From a virus: DNA of 37,702 nt. The stretch's first letter is position 1. Every line of letters begins with the position of its first letter. The notes under the pieces are model-generated. The model searched no databases, was not told the DNA's origin, and saw only the letters and a list, made by a program, of their open reading frames with translations. Made by a program: the position numbers and the translations under genes. Location: IMG/VR virus record IMGVR_UViG_3300025162_000103, positions 1-37,702 of that record; one strand, 5' to 3'. This document shows, in pieces, positions 1-8,927 of the stretch.

Positions 1-1
1 T

Positions 2-64
2 CCCAAATTCCCGCAAAACCAGCGAGCAAGGGGGGTGGTCAAAAAACAACACGGAAGAACATGA
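2..64 (+). CDS. 3' end of a small upstream gene (partial)
   Basis: Frame 2 is open from the window edge to a TGA at 62-64 that overlaps the ATG of the next gene (ATGA), the same stop/start coupling seen throughout this genome. The visible tail is basic and ends KKQHGRT. If the window ends are joined, the frame continues back into the last 53 bases and reaches an ATG at 37650, giving a 38-residue protein that begins MGWAKSYENL. No family is recognised. The coupling argues for a real gene, but the length is too small to be sure. Confidence 0.35.
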   Translation, partial: PKFPQNQRARGVVKKQHGRT

Positions 65-1263
65 AAATAATACAAGTCGAAATTGAAAAATTGATTCCAT
101 ACGCAAGGAATTCTCGGACGCACAGTGATGATCAGGTGGCTCAGATTGCTGGCAGCATAAAAGAGTTTGGCTGGACTAACCCGATTCTGGTGGATGGCGA
201 GAATGGCATCATTGCTGGCCATGGCAGACTGGCTGCTGCCAGAAAACTTGGCATGAAAAAAATACCAGTTATTGAATTGGCCCATTTGACTGAAACGCAA
301 AAAAGAGCATTAGTTATTGCTGACAATAAACTGGCATTAAATTCTGGTTGGGATAATGAGATGCTGGCACTTGAGTTAGAAGAATTAAAACTTGAGGGAT
401 ATGATTTAAAATTAACAGGATTTGGCGAGGATGAGATTGACGCATTAAGTCCAACAGTAATTGATGGATTAGTTGATGAGGATCAAATCCCAGAAGTACC
501 AGATGAGCCAAAGACCAAGCTGGGCGATATTTACCAATTGGGCAACCACAGGCTAATGTGTGGTGATAGCACTAGCATTGACGCTGTGGACAAGTTAATG
601 GATGGGCAGAAAGCCGACATGGTGTTTACTGACCCGCCTTATGGCGTGGCGTATGAAGGTGGACACAACCAAAAAAAACGCAAAGGCATCATTGCTGACA
701 CACTAGAAGGCGATGACCTTACAGGTTTGTTTTATGGTGCTTTGATGGCGGCTGTGCCTAATACTAAAGATGGAGCGGCTTTTTACGTTTGGTATGCATC
801 TGGTAAATCCATAGAGACTTATGCGGCATTAGCAAAACTTCCCCTAAAACTAAGGGCAGTAATTCAATGGTATAAAGTAAATTCAGGACTTGGCGCCTTT
901 ATGTCCCAATACATTCCTAATGCCGAACCTTGTATGTATCTGTACAAAGATAAATGCTCACCCGCTTGGTACGGCCCAACAAATGAAAAAACTGTATGGG
1001 AATTAAAAAAGGAATCAAAAAACACATTTCATCCAACACAAAAGCCCGTGGAATTGCCAGAACGTGCTATAAATAACTCAAGTAAGGCTGGTGATGAAAT
1101 ATTGGATTTGTTTGGCGGTTCTGGTAGCACATTGATTGCTTGTGAAAAGATAAACCGACATGCAAGATTGATGGAGCTTGATCCTAAATACTGTGATGTA
1201 ATAGTAAAACGATGGGAAGACTTTACAGGTAAGAAAGCAGAGCTAGTAAATGGGCGGCAATAA
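61..1263 (+). CDS. ParB-like nuclease domain fused to a DNA (N4/N6) methyltransferase
   Basis: This 400-residue protein has two parts. Residues 1-100 are a ParB/Srx-type domain with the conserved GHGRLAAARKLG segment (53-64). Residues 150-395 are an amino-methyltransferase with DPPY at 191-194 (catalytic motif IV), HPTQKP at 324-329 and the SAM-binding FGGSGST at 351-357. Motif IV before motif I is the beta-class order. The family methylates adenine N6 or cytosine N4 in DNA; the target site is not readable from sequence. A ribosome site GGAAG lies just before the ATG. The gene overlaps the small terminase by 14 bases, as is common for ParB-methyltransferase genes in phages. It could protect phage DNA from restriction or mark packaging DNA; that role is inferred. 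Confidence 0.9.
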   Translation: MKIIQVEIEKLIPYARNSRTHSDDQVAQIAGSIKEFGWTNPILVDGENGIIAGHGRLAAARKLGMKKIPVIELAHLTETQKRALVIADNKLALNSGWDNEMLALELEELKLEGYDLKLTGFGEDEIDALSPTVIDGLVDEDQIPEVPDEPKTKLGDIYQLGNHRLMCGDSTSIDAVDKLMDGQKADMVFTDPPYGVAYEGGHNQKKRKGIIADTLEGDDLTGLFYGALMAAVPNTKDGAAFYVWYASGKSIETYAALAKLPLKLRAVIQWYKVNSGLGAFMSQYIPNAEPCMYLYKDKCSPAWYGPTNEKTVWELKKESKNTFHPTQKPVELPERAINNSSKAGDEILDLFGGSGSTLIACEKINRHARLMELDPKYCDVIVKRWEDFTGKKAELVNGRQ

Positions 1264-1726
1264 CAAACTACCACCAGAGATTCATCAGATTCATGGCACC
1301 AAGGGCATGAATGCTGGGATTATGCTGCCTGAAAAAATTAAGTTAAGAATTCCATTTGCTGAGTGGGCCAATCAGCCAGAGCTGTTTAATCGTGAGCGAT
1401 TTGTCAAGGAAACAGCGGATTATTTATTTGATGTATATGGCATTGGCTCTGGCCAAGATCGGCACACATTGCTTATGCTGGCCGATCAGATGCAGACATA
1501 CATCGATGCCAGGACTGAGCAATTCAAACATCCACTGGTGATCAAAATAAATGCTGGCAAAACATTTGCACCCAATCCATATATTGCAGTGGCAAACAAG
1601 GCCATGGAAAATTGCCTTAAATTGATGAATGAAATGGGCTTGACACCTAAAAGCAGATTGAGCAATAACAAATCAGAAGAAGATAGCTTGATTAATGATT
1701 TGTTTCGAGGCCCGAAAGCTGCATGA
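1250..1726 (+). CDS. terS: Terminase small subunit, P27-like
   Basis: A 158-residue protein directly before the large terminase. Its length, predicted helical make-up and the C-terminal GLTPKSR segment (a hallmark of P27-type small terminases, where the sequence is usually GLTPSSR) support the call. The small subunit recognises phage DNA and feeds it to the large subunit for packaging. The start at 1250 overlaps the methyltransferase by 14 bases and has a weak ribosome site; ATG 1307 is an alternative that would remove about 19 residues. The stop overlaps the large terminase start (ATGA). The N-terminus lacks the usual RGRKP stretch, so the family call rests on the C-terminus and context. Confidence 0.75.
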   Translation: MGGNNKLPPEIHQIHGTKGMNAGIMLPEKIKLRIPFAEWANQPELFNRERFVKETADYLFDVYGIGSGQDRHTLLMLADQMQTYIDARTEQFKHPLVIKINAGKTFAPNPYIAVANKAMENCLKLMNEMGLTPKSRLSNNKSEEDSLINDLFRGPKAA

Positions 1727-3384
1727 ATTATCAAGATGGAATACTGTATGCAATAGCAGTAACAAAAGGCGAAATTAATGTTTGCAAAGACGTGCAATTG
1801 TCTTGTCAGCGATTTATAAATCAATATGAAAATAAAGATTGGCAGTGGATATTTGATGAGGATTATCCACAGCACGTTTTAAAATTTGCCAGCGTTTTAA
1901 CGCATACCAAAGGGCCAGATGCTGGGCGGCCAATTTTGCTTGAGCCATTTCAAATATTTTTGATTTGTGCAGTTTATGGTTTTCGAGCAAAAAAGAATCG
2001 GGATAAAAGAATGGTCACCGATGTGATCGTTTACATTCCCAGAAAAGCTGGCAAGTCAACACTGACGGCCATCATTGCACTTTATGAGCTGCAATTTGGC
2101 GAGGCTGGAGCCGAGGTGTTTACTCTGGCCACCAACAGGGAACAGGCCACCATTGTTTTTGATTCGGCCAAGGGATTTGTTGAAAATATGCCATCGGCAT
2201 TGGCCAATACATATTTTGTTTCAAAATACGAAATGAAAAAGGCTGGAGACTCGCAATCGATGTTTAAGGCATTGAGCCGAGACACAAAAAAAACTGGGGA
2301 TGGCAAAAACCCATCATGTGTGATCATCGATGAGGCCGCCCAGATTGTGGACAGAAACTCGATCGAGGTGCTGCACTCGGGGATGGTGGCCAGACAAAAT
2401 CCATTGAGGATATATATCACCACTGCCAGTTTTACCAAGGACACCAAATTCTATGAGGATTTCTCGATGTACCAATCCATGCTCTATGGTGAGGCCACCG
2501 ACAATCCAAGATGGTTTGGGCTGCTATATTCATTGGATCAAAACGATGATTGGCGTGATCCAACAGTCTGGGCCAAGGCCAATCCAATGCACGGAATATC
2601 GGTTTTTGAGGAGGCCATTGCCCAGAGGGCCGAGGAGGCCAAGCACAAACCAGCTGCACTCAATGAGTTTTTGTGCAAGACTTTGAATATATTTGTGTCG
2701 GCCCAAAGTGCCTGGCTGGATCGGACATTCTGGGATGAGGCCACCCAAGTGGTGGATGACCGAGTGCCCGATGCGGTTTTCATTGGATTCGATTTGGCAG
2801 CCACCCGAGATTTGAATGCGGTTTGCACATTGAAACGATATGGCGAGCTGGACTACCGAGCCGAGTTTAAATTCTTTTTGCCCGAGGCTGGGCTGGAGCT
2901 GATACCAAAACACTATGCCGACATTTTCAGAGTGGCGGTGGGGACTGGAATTCTCAAGATCACCGAGGGCAATGTGATGGATGATCGGGAAGTGAGCGAT
3001 TACATAAAATCAGAATGTGCAAAATATGAAGTCAAGGAAGTGGGATACGATGCTTACAATGCCTCGAGTTTGGTGGCCAGATTGCATGAGGCTGGCATCC
3101 CAGTCAAAAAAGTGGGTCAGGGCATGGGCGTGTTATCAAATCCATCAAAATATGTGGAAAAATTGGTATTAAATAAGCAAATCAAACATGACGGCAATCC
3201 ATTTTTGGGATGGCAATTGTCCAATTGCGAAGTTTACGAGGATGTCAATGGCAACATCAAAGTCAGAAAAAACGAGGCCGACAAAGCGGCCAAGGTCGAT
3301 GGCATTATTGCAATGATCATTGCAGCTCATTGCAGTTTAGACAATCCATATGTCTCAAGTTCGTTTGGATTTCGTTCGTTTTAA
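1723..3384 (+). CDS. terL: Terminase large subunit (packaging ATPase-nuclease)
   Basis: The 553-residue length is normal for the Terminase_1/HK97-type family. The ATPase domain shows a Walker A-like PRKAGKST at 106-113 and Walker B CVIIDEA at 199-205. The nuclease domain starts with FIGFDLAATRDLNA near 353-366, where Asp357 is the first metal ligand, and a late Asp lies in the VDGIIAMIIAAH segment near the C-terminus. The enzyme translocates DNA into the prohead and cuts it. The start overlaps the small terminase stop by four bases, implying coupled translation. The portal gene follows after 31 bases. Confidence 0.96.
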   Translation: MNYQDGILYAIAVTKGEINVCKDVQLSCQRFINQYENKDWQWIFDEDYPQHVLKFASVLTHTKGPDAGRPILLEPFQIFLICAVYGFRAKKNRDKRMVTDVIVYIPRKAGKSTLTAIIALYELQFGEAGAEVFTLATNREQATIVFDSAKGFVENMPSALANTYFVSKYEMKKAGDSQSMFKALSRDTKKTGDGKNPSCVIIDEAAQIVDRNSIEVLHSGMVARQNPLRIYITTASFTKDTKFYEDFSMYQSMLYGEATDNPRWFGLLYSLDQNDDWRDPTVWAKANPMHGISVFEEAIAQRAEEAKHKPAALNEFLCKTLNIFVSAQSAWLDRTFWDEATQVVDDRVPDAVFIGFDLAATRDLNAVCTLKRYGELDYRAEFKFFLPEAGLELIPKHYADIFRVAVGTGILKITEGNVMDDREVSDYIKSECAKYEVKEVGYDAYNASSLVARLHEAGIPVKKVGQGMGVLSNPSKYVEKLVLNKQIKHDGNPFLGWQLSNCEVYEDVNGNIKVRKNEADKAAKVDGIIAMIIAAHCSLDNPYVSSSFGFRSF

Positions 3385-3415
3385 TGATACGATGTGATCA
3401 AAATGGGGGAAAAAC

Positions 3416-4861
3416 ATGGGAATATTAGATATTTTCAAGAGTAAAACGACCAAGGAATCCAACACTTTATTTGGCCAAACACAGCTGGGAAACCAGATTG
3501 TCAGGACAAATCAGAATGGCCAGCAAGGCTCGGCATTCCAGCTGCTCTATGTCACCACCAGCAGCGTCACCAATGCCGGTCGAATTGTGGATATGTCGGT
3601 GCTGTCACGCAACAGCACAATCATGTCATGCGTGGGGGTCAAAGCCAGGGCATTGGCCCAGTGCGGAATCAGCGTGATGTACAAATGTGATGATGGCACA
3701 TTTGTCGATGCAATCAAATCCGATTTGCCTGGTGCCAGAGACAAGGCCAAGGCCAGGCAAGTATTGGGATTAATTCAAGACCCCAACAATTTCCAAAACG
3801 CATACGAGTTTTGGTATCAGTGGGCGATGTGGCAAGACTTGGCTGGCGAATGCTTTACTTTGCTTTTGAGAAAAGACAACAAAGACTCGATGCAGACTCC
3901 AATTGAGATGTATAACCTTGATGCCACATTGATCACAGTGCAGATGACCAATTTGCGGTATCCAAGCTATCGGATGTCCACCCCAACGTATGGTTTCAAC
4001 ATGGATGAGCCATTGCTACCACATCAAGTGATTCATATCACTGAGGCCGCATGGCAAGGCTCGGCTGGTTTTAATAAGGGTATTTTGGCCACTGAATTGG
4101 TAGCATTGGACACTGACATTGATCTATATGCAAACTACATCATGCAAAATGGAGCCAAGCCAAGTGGTTTATTCAAGACAGATCAGGTGATTCCTGACAT
4201 GAAGTACAAAGAAATTGCAGCCAGGCTCAAGGAGGCGTGGGCCTCGATGACTGGCTCCAAGGATACCGATTTAAGTAAGCCAGGCCAAGGAATGCTATTA
4301 GATCAGGGGATGACATTTGAGACAGTCAAGATGTTGACTTTGCAAGATGCCGATGCAGCCAAATTAAAAGACCAGACCACAAAGCGTATTTGTGCATTGT
4401 TTGGTGTGCCAGCGCAGCTGCTGGGCCTAGAGGTCGGCAAGTACAACAACACCCAGACACTATTGGATGAGTTTTACAAAACGACAATGTATCCAATGAT
4501 CATCAACATCGAGCAAAAATTCAACAAGCAATTATTCAGGGGATATCCTAATTTGTGTCTCAGATTCGACACCAAGGATTTTTTAAAAGGTGCTGCACTC
4601 GATCAAATGAATTTTGTCACAGCTGGCGTTTCAGCTGGAATATTCACACCCAATGAGGCCAGAGAATATTTAAATATGGCCAAAGTCGATGGTGGGGACG
4701 AATTGCCAGCATTGAATGCAGCTGGAATTTCCAAAACAAATGTGCCGATTTCTGGCAAACCAGTGGCAAAAATTGATCCAATTGCTGGATCATCACCTCA
4801 AGACACTGGTGGTGGAGGTGGCTCAACAGCTCCAAAATCGGCCATTAATACTGGCAAATAA
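3416..4861 (+). CDS. Portal protein, HK97 family
   Basis: A 481-residue protein placed between terminase and protease, as in HK97-like phages. It carries the family features of HK97 portals: an N-terminal half with the long QNAYEFWYQWAMW helix, the RICALFGVPAQLLGLE segment around residues 325-340, and a Gly/Ser-rich tail. The dodecameric portal forms the DNA channel and docks terminase and connector. Ribosome site GGGGGA precedes the ATG. The stop codon overlaps the next ATG (TAATG). Confidence 0.93.
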   Translation: MGILDIFKSKTTKESNTLFGQTQLGNQIVRTNQNGQQGSAFQLLYVTTSSVTNAGRIVDMSVLSRNSTIMSCVGVKARALAQCGISVMYKCDDGTFVDAIKSDLPGARDKAKARQVLGLIQDPNNFQNAYEFWYQWAMWQDLAGECFTLLLRKDNKDSMQTPIEMYNLDATLITVQMTNLRYPSYRMSTPTYGFNMDEPLLPHQVIHITEAAWQGSAGFNKGILATELVALDTDIDLYANYIMQNGAKPSGLFKTDQVIPDMKYKEIAARLKEAWASMTGSKDTDLSKPGQGMLLDQGMTFETVKMLTLQDADAAKLKDQTTKRICALFGVPAQLLGLEVGKYNNTQTLLDEFYKTTMYPMIINIEQKFNKQLFRGYPNLCLRFDTKDFLKGAALDQMNFVTAGVSAGIFTPNEAREYLNMAKVDGGDELPALNAAGISKTNVPISGKPVAKIDPIAGSSPQDTGGGGGSTAPKSAINTGK

Positions 4862-5070
4862 TGAACAATACAAAAAAAATAATTCGGGTTTTGACTTCAC
4901 AAATCAAAGTGGCTAGTGTTAAACTACCACAAATTACCGAAAAAACCCCGATAATACAAGATAATAATCAGTCGATACATAATGGGGTAATCAATGAAGC
5001 AAACATTGAGTCTAATTTGCGAGGCCAAAGTCAGCCTAAAAAAAGAGGCAGACCAAAAAAACTCACCTAG
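4861..5070 (+). CDS. Small basic protein with AT-hook-like tail
   Basis: A 69-residue reading frame whose ATG overlaps the portal stop (TAATG). It overlaps the protease start by 77 bases in another frame. The C-terminus contains PKKRGRPKK, which resembles an AT-hook (core GRP flanked by basic residues) known to bind the minor groove of AT-rich DNA. The rest is Asn/Ile-rich and of low complexity. The coupling to the portal stop supports translation. No function is known. It could instead be only a leader that couples portal and protease translation. Confidence 0.45.
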   Translation: MNNTKKIIRVLTSQIKVASVKLPQITEKTPIIQDNNQSIHNGVINEANIESNLRGQSQPKKRGRPKKLT

Positions 5071-5782
5071 TGGGAAAATTTCAGCCAAAGTCACCACTTG
5101 GGGGCCAAGGGATGGTGAGGATGGCAGAAAATTCAATTACCAGCCCGAGGGATTCATGGACTGGGCCAATGAATTTGCAGAATCTGGCAAGCCATTGCCA
5201 ATGTTTTTGAATCACAACGATATGGGAATGCCAGTCGGCCAATGGGATTCATTCCAATTTGATGATGATGGAATGTGTGCCGAGGGCAAGTTATATCTCA
5301 GCACAGTCGGTGGCTCTGACCTCTACAACGTCTTAAAAGAATCACCCAATATGTTTGGTGGGGTTTCAGTCGGTGCATATGCCGATGAGGCCCAGATGGT
5401 CGATGCCGATGGCAATCCATGTGATGATGACGATGAATCCTATTTCCAGATCACCAAAGGCGGTTTGCGTGAGGTGTCTGTCGTTATGTATCCAAACAAT
5501 CCCAAAGCGGAAGTAATGAATCTTGAGTATTTCGATGGCCAAGGCCAGGCGAATCCAAGGATGATCGAGAAAACACTGCGTGATGCTGGGTTTTCGAGAA
5601 AAGATGCGACCACTGCATCTTCAATACTGAAGAAAATACTTGAGCAGCGTGATGCCGCCAAGGAACCTATTCAGGAAACCCCAAAACCGAGCGAATCGGA
5701 TGCGGTGGTCAACGAGGCCGATTCAATTCTGATTGCTCTTGAGCATCGGGAATTGTTGAAAGCATTATCCAAGCGTCTTTAA
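4994..5782 (+). CDS. Prohead maturation protease (HK97 gp4-like), with possible scaffold tail
   Basis: A 262-residue protein between portal and capsid. The HK97 prohead protease signature is visible: LNHND with His74, NMFGGVSVGAY with Ser125, and the conserved strand GGLREVSVVMYPNNPKAEV at 157-174. The family is a herpesvirus-assemblin-like serine protease that cleaves scaffold or the capsid delta domain during maturation. Residues 180-262 are rich in charged and Gln residues and may have a scaffold role (inference). The start at 4994 follows a GGGG ribosome-site candidate; the overlap with the preceding small gene makes the exact start less certain. Confidence 0.9.
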   Translation: MKQTLSLICEAKVSLKKEADQKNSPSGKISAKVTTWGPRDGEDGRKFNYQPEGFMDWANEFAESGKPLPMFLNHNDMGMPVGQWDSFQFDDDGMCAEGKLYLSTVGGSDLYNVLKESPNMFGGVSVGAYADEAQMVDADGNPCDDDDESYFQITKGGLREVSVVMYPNNPKAEVMNLEYFDGQGQANPRMIEKTLRDAGFSRKDATTASSILKKILEQRDAAKEPIQETPKPSESDAVVNEADSILIALEHRELLKALSKRL

Positions 5783-5796
5783 TCAAGGAACACATC

Positions 5797-7158
5797 ATGT
5801 CAGTCGATAAAATTTTAGAAAAAGTGGATGCCATTGAGGCATCAAATTTGGCCAAGATCGAGGAAGTAAAAACCCAAACTCTGGCCAAGGTCGAGGAAAT
5901 TTCAGTTGCAACAACAGAGAAATTGGCAGCCATCGAGGCCAAAATTTCTGAAATCAACACAGCTCCATCCATTATCAAGCCAGCGAAAACCATCAAAGGC
6001 GATGTGAATAAGATGGTGCGTGAGCAGCTCAAGCATTTTGCCAAAAAAGGCAAAATGGAAAAAGAATTGAAATTGTTTGAGTCTGATGACCAGTACCAAG
6101 CATATTTGCGTGAAAGTTCATCTTTGACTGGTGGCGGCTACAATGTCGGTGGTCGGACTGCTTATGATCCAGTATTCCACACATTGCGTTTGATTAACCC
6201 CATGCGTGGTTTGTCCAGAAACGTGACCACTGAAGGTTCAACTTATCAGTTCAGAGCAAAAGTCGGCAATGCTGGTGCAACTTGGGGCTATTCCATTCAA
6301 AACAATGGTTCAGCAACAACTGAAGCGACCAACATTTGGCAATTGGTTTTGCAAGACTTGAATGTGCAATTTCCAATTCGTACCGCAGCACTCGATGACA
6401 TCGATGGTCTAGAGGCCAATGTTGTTGATGATATGTTGATGGAATTCAGCCAGGTCGAGGGTCAATCCATGATCCAAAACAATGACCAGACTGACAGCCC
6501 CAACACATATGGTGGCACTCAAGGTTTGCGTGGTTTAAATCAGTATGCAAATGCTGGTGCAGCCAGCACATATGCTGGTGGATCAATCACCACTGGCGCA
6601 TTCGGCACATCAGGTATTGCAACTAGCAACGGATTGAATTCTCTGGCTGTTTATGATCAATTGACTACCAACAGCAACACTGTCGGTGCTGCCAATGTGA
6701 CATATACCGATGTGGTCAATTTCATCTACGCATTGCCACAACAATACTGGACTCCAAGCGCAAAATTCTTGGTCAATCCATTCATGTTGTCTCAAATACG
6801 CGGCTTGAAAGACTCCAACGGAACACCAATTTTCGAGCGTATGCACCCTTTGAACGATGGCCCAGGCACCGGCATTGTGGGCACAATGCTTGGATTTGAT
6901 GTGGTGGTCAATAAGTATTTGGACAATCCATCACAAACAACCACAGCATCAGCTGGCACATTGAACAAGTTCCCAATGTATTTTGGTGACTGGCAACGTG
7001 GCCACACGATCGTTGATCGTTTGAATATGATTTTACGCAGATACGATCAGACATTGCCTGGCTACATTACGTTTTTCGGTGAGAAGCGTTTGGCAGCATC
7101 CAATGTCGATCCATTGAGTATTATTGCCTATCGTTCAACAGCGACAGCTGCAAACTAA
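5797..7158 (+). CDS. Major capsid protein, HK97 fold, with N-terminal coiled coil
   Basis: A 453-residue capsid protein with ribosome site AAGGAA. Residues 1-55 form a strongly heptad-like coiled coil (EKVDAIEASNLAKIEEV and on), followed by a linker to about 105. This is typical of the delta/scaffold domain removed by the protease. From about 105 comes the HK97 core, starting with TGGGYNVGGR (111-120) and including the TYGGTQGLRGLN segment and a C-terminal YDQTLPGYITFFGEKR strand. A strong hairpin terminator follows 4 bases after the stop. The next gene is a paralogue of the core only. Confidence 0.93.
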   Translation: MSVDKILEKVDAIEASNLAKIEEVKTQTLAKVEEISVATTEKLAAIEAKISEINTAPSIIKPAKTIKGDVNKMVREQLKHFAKKGKMEKELKLFESDDQYQAYLRESSSLTGGGYNVGGRTAYDPVFHTLRLINPMRGLSRNVTTEGSTYQFRAKVGNAGATWGYSIQNNGSATTEATNIWQLVLQDLNVQFPIRTAALDDIDGLEANVVDDMLMEFSQVEGQSMIQNNDQTDSPNTYGGTQGLRGLNQYANAGAASTYAGGSITTGAFGTSGIATSNGLNSLAVYDQLTTNSNTVGAANVTYTDVVNFIYALPQQYWTPSAKFLVNPFMLSQIRGLKDSNGTPIFERMHPLNDGPGTGIVGTMLGFDVVVNKYLDNPSQTTTASAGTLNKFPMYFGDWQRGHTIVDRLNMILRRYDQTLPGYITFFGEKRLAASNVDPLSIIAYRSTATAAN

Positions 7159-7162
7159 AAGT

Positions 7163-7191
7163 GTGGGGGAGCATTGCTCCCCTACCTTTTT
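7163..7191 (+). terminator. Rho-independent terminator between the two capsid genes
   Basis: A GC-rich stem GTGGGGGAGC / GCTCCCCTAC (7163-7172 with 7176-7185, one G-U pair) closes a three-base loop and is followed by CTTTTTAT. It sits 4 bases after the major capsid stop. In an otherwise continuous late operon it most likely works as a partial terminator that raises capsid transcript over downstream genes. Confidence 0.8.
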
Positions 7192-7217
7192 ATCATTAAA
7201 ATTTTTTGGGATTATTT

Positions 7218-8249
7218 ATGAGCACCAACATTATTCTTGAGGCCATCCACAAATCACTGGTTAAGCAAAAACGAGTGACTGTTAATTTAAAAGAGGCATC
7301 GGCACTCACTGGCTCAGGAAGTAATGTCGGTGGTCGTGTTATTTATGATGATGCGTTTGCATCATTGCGTTTGGCCAATCCTATTCGTGCAGCTGGCGCA
7401 AGAGTGATCCAAACGATTGGATCGGATGAGGCGTTTGTCGTTAAAACTGGTAATGTGACCAATCCGACAAACCCATGGGGCTATACATTCACACCCAACG
7501 TGGGAACACCCAATACAGCCACATCATTTTGGCAATTGCCAGTGAGAGTGGTTTCTGCTCAGGTACCAGTTAGGACAGCAGTTTTGAGTGACATTAATGC
7601 ACTCAATGAAACCATCATTTCTGATGTCGGTTTGGAATTTTCCCAGCAAGAGGCATTGTCAATGATGCTGAACAATGACCAAGCTGGATCGACCACCACA
7701 ACTTATGGCGGCACTCAGGGATTGCGTGGGTTGAATTACTACACATCATCAGGATCAGCAGCTGCATTTGGATCAAATGGATCGGCCATCACCAATGGCA
7801 TCCATACAGTGCTGACAGTGGCATCCACCACTGGCGGTGCAATCGTTTATAACGACATTGCTGCACTCAATGCTGCATTGCCACCCCAATACTACAATAT
7901 GCCATCCACTTGCTGGATGATGCACCCCAACACCATTGCTTATTTGCGTGAGCTGAAAGACTCAGGCGGTTTGCCACTATTTCTCGAGATTGGTGACAAA
8001 GACGGCTATTCAGTCGGCAATATTTTTGGCCACCGAGTGATTCCCAATCCATTCATGGATCAAATTGGATCGAGTAAGCTGCCGATCTATTTGGGAGCAT
8101 GGGAATTATTTGTCACCATTGCCGATAATGAAGAAATGTCATTCCAGTGGTTTGATCAAACAACCCCAGGCTCAATGGTGTTGTATGCTGAAAAGCGTGT
8201 TTGCAGCACAATTCGTGACGTATATGCTGGCGTAAGACTTTCAACATAA
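7218..8249 (+). CDS. Second HK97-type capsid protein (paralogue without delta domain)
   Basis: A 343-residue protein from ATG 7218; an in-frame TTG at 7206 is possible but less likely. It aligns by eye with the upstream capsid protein over its whole core: TGSGSNVGGR (31-40) against TGGGYNVGGR (111-120), the FWQLPVRVVSAQVPVRTAVL segment, NNDQ followed by TYGGTQGLRGLN, and WFDQTTPGSMVLYAEKR near the end. It lacks the about 80-residue N-terminal coiled coil. Such a paralogue could be a vertex or minor capsid protein, like T4 gp24 beside gp23, or a mixed-lattice subunit. That role is inference. A terminator upstream suggests a lower dose. Confidence 0.85.
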   Translation: MSTNIILEAIHKSLVKQKRVTVNLKEASALTGSGSNVGGRVIYDDAFASLRLANPIRAAGARVIQTIGSDEAFVVKTGNVTNPTNPWGYTFTPNVGTPNTATSFWQLPVRVVSAQVPVRTAVLSDINALNETIISDVGLEFSQQEALSMMLNNDQAGSTTTTYGGTQGLRGLNYYTSSGSAAAFGSNGSAITNGIHTVLTVASTTGGAIVYNDIAALNAALPPQYYNMPSTCWMMHPNTIAYLRELKDSGGLPLFLEIGDKDGYSVGNIFGHRVIPNPFMDQIGSSKLPIYLGAWELFVTIADNEEMSFQWFDQTTPGSMVLYAEKRVCSTIRDVYAGVRLST

Positions 8250-8258
8250 GGGGCAAAA

Positions 8259-8927
8259 ATGCCACTCGACAGCTACGTCAATGGCCCATATTTGGGAACA
8301 AGTAGGAATCCATTTTCCTATGAAAAGATCGAGCAAATCGATCGGGACGTTTCGACTCCATGGCTGACATTGACTCAGATCACCAATCAATTGAATTTGT
8401 TTGGTGATACCAGTCAAGATGATTATTTGTCTGGCTTGGAGCTGGCCACCAGAATGATGGTCGAGGATTTTCTTGGGATGAGCATATTCCCAGCTCAATA
8501 TCGAGTCTATTATGGGGCATGGAATGGCATGAGTGGCACTCAGGTATCATTGGATTTGCCAGAAATCAGCCAGGCCACATCATATGGCCCAGGCGTGGTG
8601 ATCAATCAGGTGGGCTATTGGGACACCACTTCACCACCGACTTTTAATGTTTTGCCCACCACCAATTATTTTTATGACGCATCGGGAAACAAAGTGATTT
8701 GTGGTGGAATGCCCAGCGAAATCAACCAACAGATTACCAATCCGATCACAGTGGTATATACAACCAATTCCAGCCCATACGCAGCATATCCAGTGATTCA
8801 ACAGGCTGGATTGATGATTCTGACTCATTTATACAATAATCGGTCGGATACCACATCGACCAATTTGAAGCAAATCCCAATGGGAGCAGCTGCATTGCTC
8901 AGACCCTACAAACCATTGGTGCTGTAA
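8259..8927 (+). CDS. Head-tail connector (phiE125 gp8 / HK97 gp6-like)
   Basis: A 222-residue protein directly after the capsid genes, with ribosome site AAGGGG. It has a helical N-terminal region (LTLTQITNQLNLFGD, ELATRMMVEDFLGM), a central beta-rich part with the VYYGAWNG segment, and a C-terminal helix ending in AALLRPYKPLVL. This matches the layout of the phiE125 gp8 family of head completion adaptors, which form a ring under the portal. The assignment rests on pattern and position, not a single catalytic motif. Confidence 0.75.
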   Translation: MPLDSYVNGPYLGTSRNPFSYEKIEQIDRDVSTPWLTLTQITNQLNLFGDTSQDDYLSGLELATRMMVEDFLGMSIFPAQYRVYYGAWNGMSGTQVSLDLPEISQATSYGPGVVINQVGYWDTTSPPTFNVLPTTNYFYDASGNKVICGGMPSEINQQITNPITVVYTTNSSPYAAYPVIQQAGLMILTHLYNNRSDTTSTNLKQIPMGAAALLRPYKPLVL

